Assembly (NCBI GenBank): GCA_035575925.1
Contig: DATLXK010000046.1
Location: 1-13,723, forward strand
Reading direction: 5' to 3'
Length of the DNA stretch: 13,723 nucleotides
DNA from: DASWTL01 sp035575925
GTDB lineage: Bacteria > Bacteroidota > Bacteroidia > Sphingobacteriales > Sphingobacteriaceae
The notes under the pieces were generated by a model. The model was not told the origin of the DNA and did no database searches. It was given only the letters and a program-made list of their open reading frames with translations. Made by a program: the position numbers and the translations under genes. Positions 13,584 through 13,723 of this stretch are shown in pieces; the first letter of the stretch is position 1; every line of letters starts with the position of its first letter.

Positions 13584-13723
13584 TGTATTAACCCCCTAAA
13601 AGGCTGGACTAAATTATAAAAACAATTTAGAACCATTAAATTAGGGAATTATGAAAAAAGAAAGAAGATCCTTCAGTCCTGAAGATCGTCTGGCTCTCCT
13701 TCAGGAAGGCGATCGTGAAGGCT
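13584..13723 (+). mobile_element. 5' end of an IS3-family (IS150-like) insertion sequence, right copy
   Basis: The element begins exactly at TG 13584, where identity with the reverse complement of 1-138 starts, and it continues out of the window. Its end sequence and orfA start match the left copy. The three bases before it are TTA, unlike the TTT next to the left copy, so the two inner flanks do not share a 3-bp target duplication. It has interrupted the beta-propeller gene. Read outward, its end supplies an in-frame ATG (minus strand, 13636) to the truncated gene. Confidence 0.78.
13651..13723 (+). CDS. IS3-family transposase OrfA, N-terminal fragment (runs off the window)
   Basis: ATG 13651 is preceded by TTAGGGAATT, a plausible ribosome site. 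Twenty-four codons are visible with the same SPEDRLALLQEGD segment as the left copy, the probable start of the helix-turn-helix domain. Everything after that, including orfB with its DDE residues, lies outside the window. Confidence 0.65.
   Translation, partial: MKKERRSFSPEDRLALLQEGDREG

Noticed and set aside
1..13723. A composite transposon bounded by the two IS copies
   Set aside because: The core carries housekeeping genes (recJ, lptB, prenyl synthase) with no resistance or other cargo, and the inner three-base flanks differ. Two separate insertions or a recombination product fit better.

Overview
The window looks like Bacteroidota chromosomal DNA, most likely from the Sphingobacteriia (Pedobacter/Mucilaginibacter type). 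This rests on the recJ-lptB-GH3 gene order, AT-rich DNA, few Shine-Dalgarno sequences, and matches to the Bacteroidota -7 promoter box TAnnTTTG. The taxonomic placement is inference. I see no rRNA, tRNA, CRISPR array or toxin-antitoxin pair.

Ends: the first 138 bases (1-138) and bases 13584-13721 are perfect reverse complements. Both are the 5' end of the same IS3-family (IS150-like) insertion sequence. Each starts with a terminal TG and holds the first codons of orfA, which reads out of the window. The window is therefore the segment between two oppositely oriented copies of one IS.

Left two thirds (229-9050): compact, intact, conserved genes. An MBL-fold hydrolase (-) is divergent from recJ-lptB-GH3 (+), spaced 12 and 14 nt apart. 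Facing them is a minus-strand pair, polyprenyl diphosphate synthase followed by terC, coupled by a 1-nt gap. Next is another minus-strand pair, a group III truncated haemoglobin followed by a YeiH-type transporter. Together these suggest DNA repair, envelope LPS export, isoprenoid-quinone biosynthesis, membrane ion transport and a haem/stress-related pair.

Right third (9051-13583): gene-poor and accessory in character. It holds a small lipoprotein, an outer-membrane beta-barrel protein with an unusual basic tail, a secreted YD-repeat-like protein, and a PQQ-like beta-propeller gene that the right IS has cut and that also appears frameshifted. Between them lie long spacers with inverted repeats, GC-rich palindromes of a dispersed-repeat type, and remnants of reading frames. 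This part looks like a decaying, rearrangement-prone flank. I did not find a convincing new multi-gene system. The best leads are the inverted-repeat cluster upstream of the outer-membrane gene, the long in-frame open tract past the lipoprotein stop, and the GH3-like adenylating enzyme linked to lptB.
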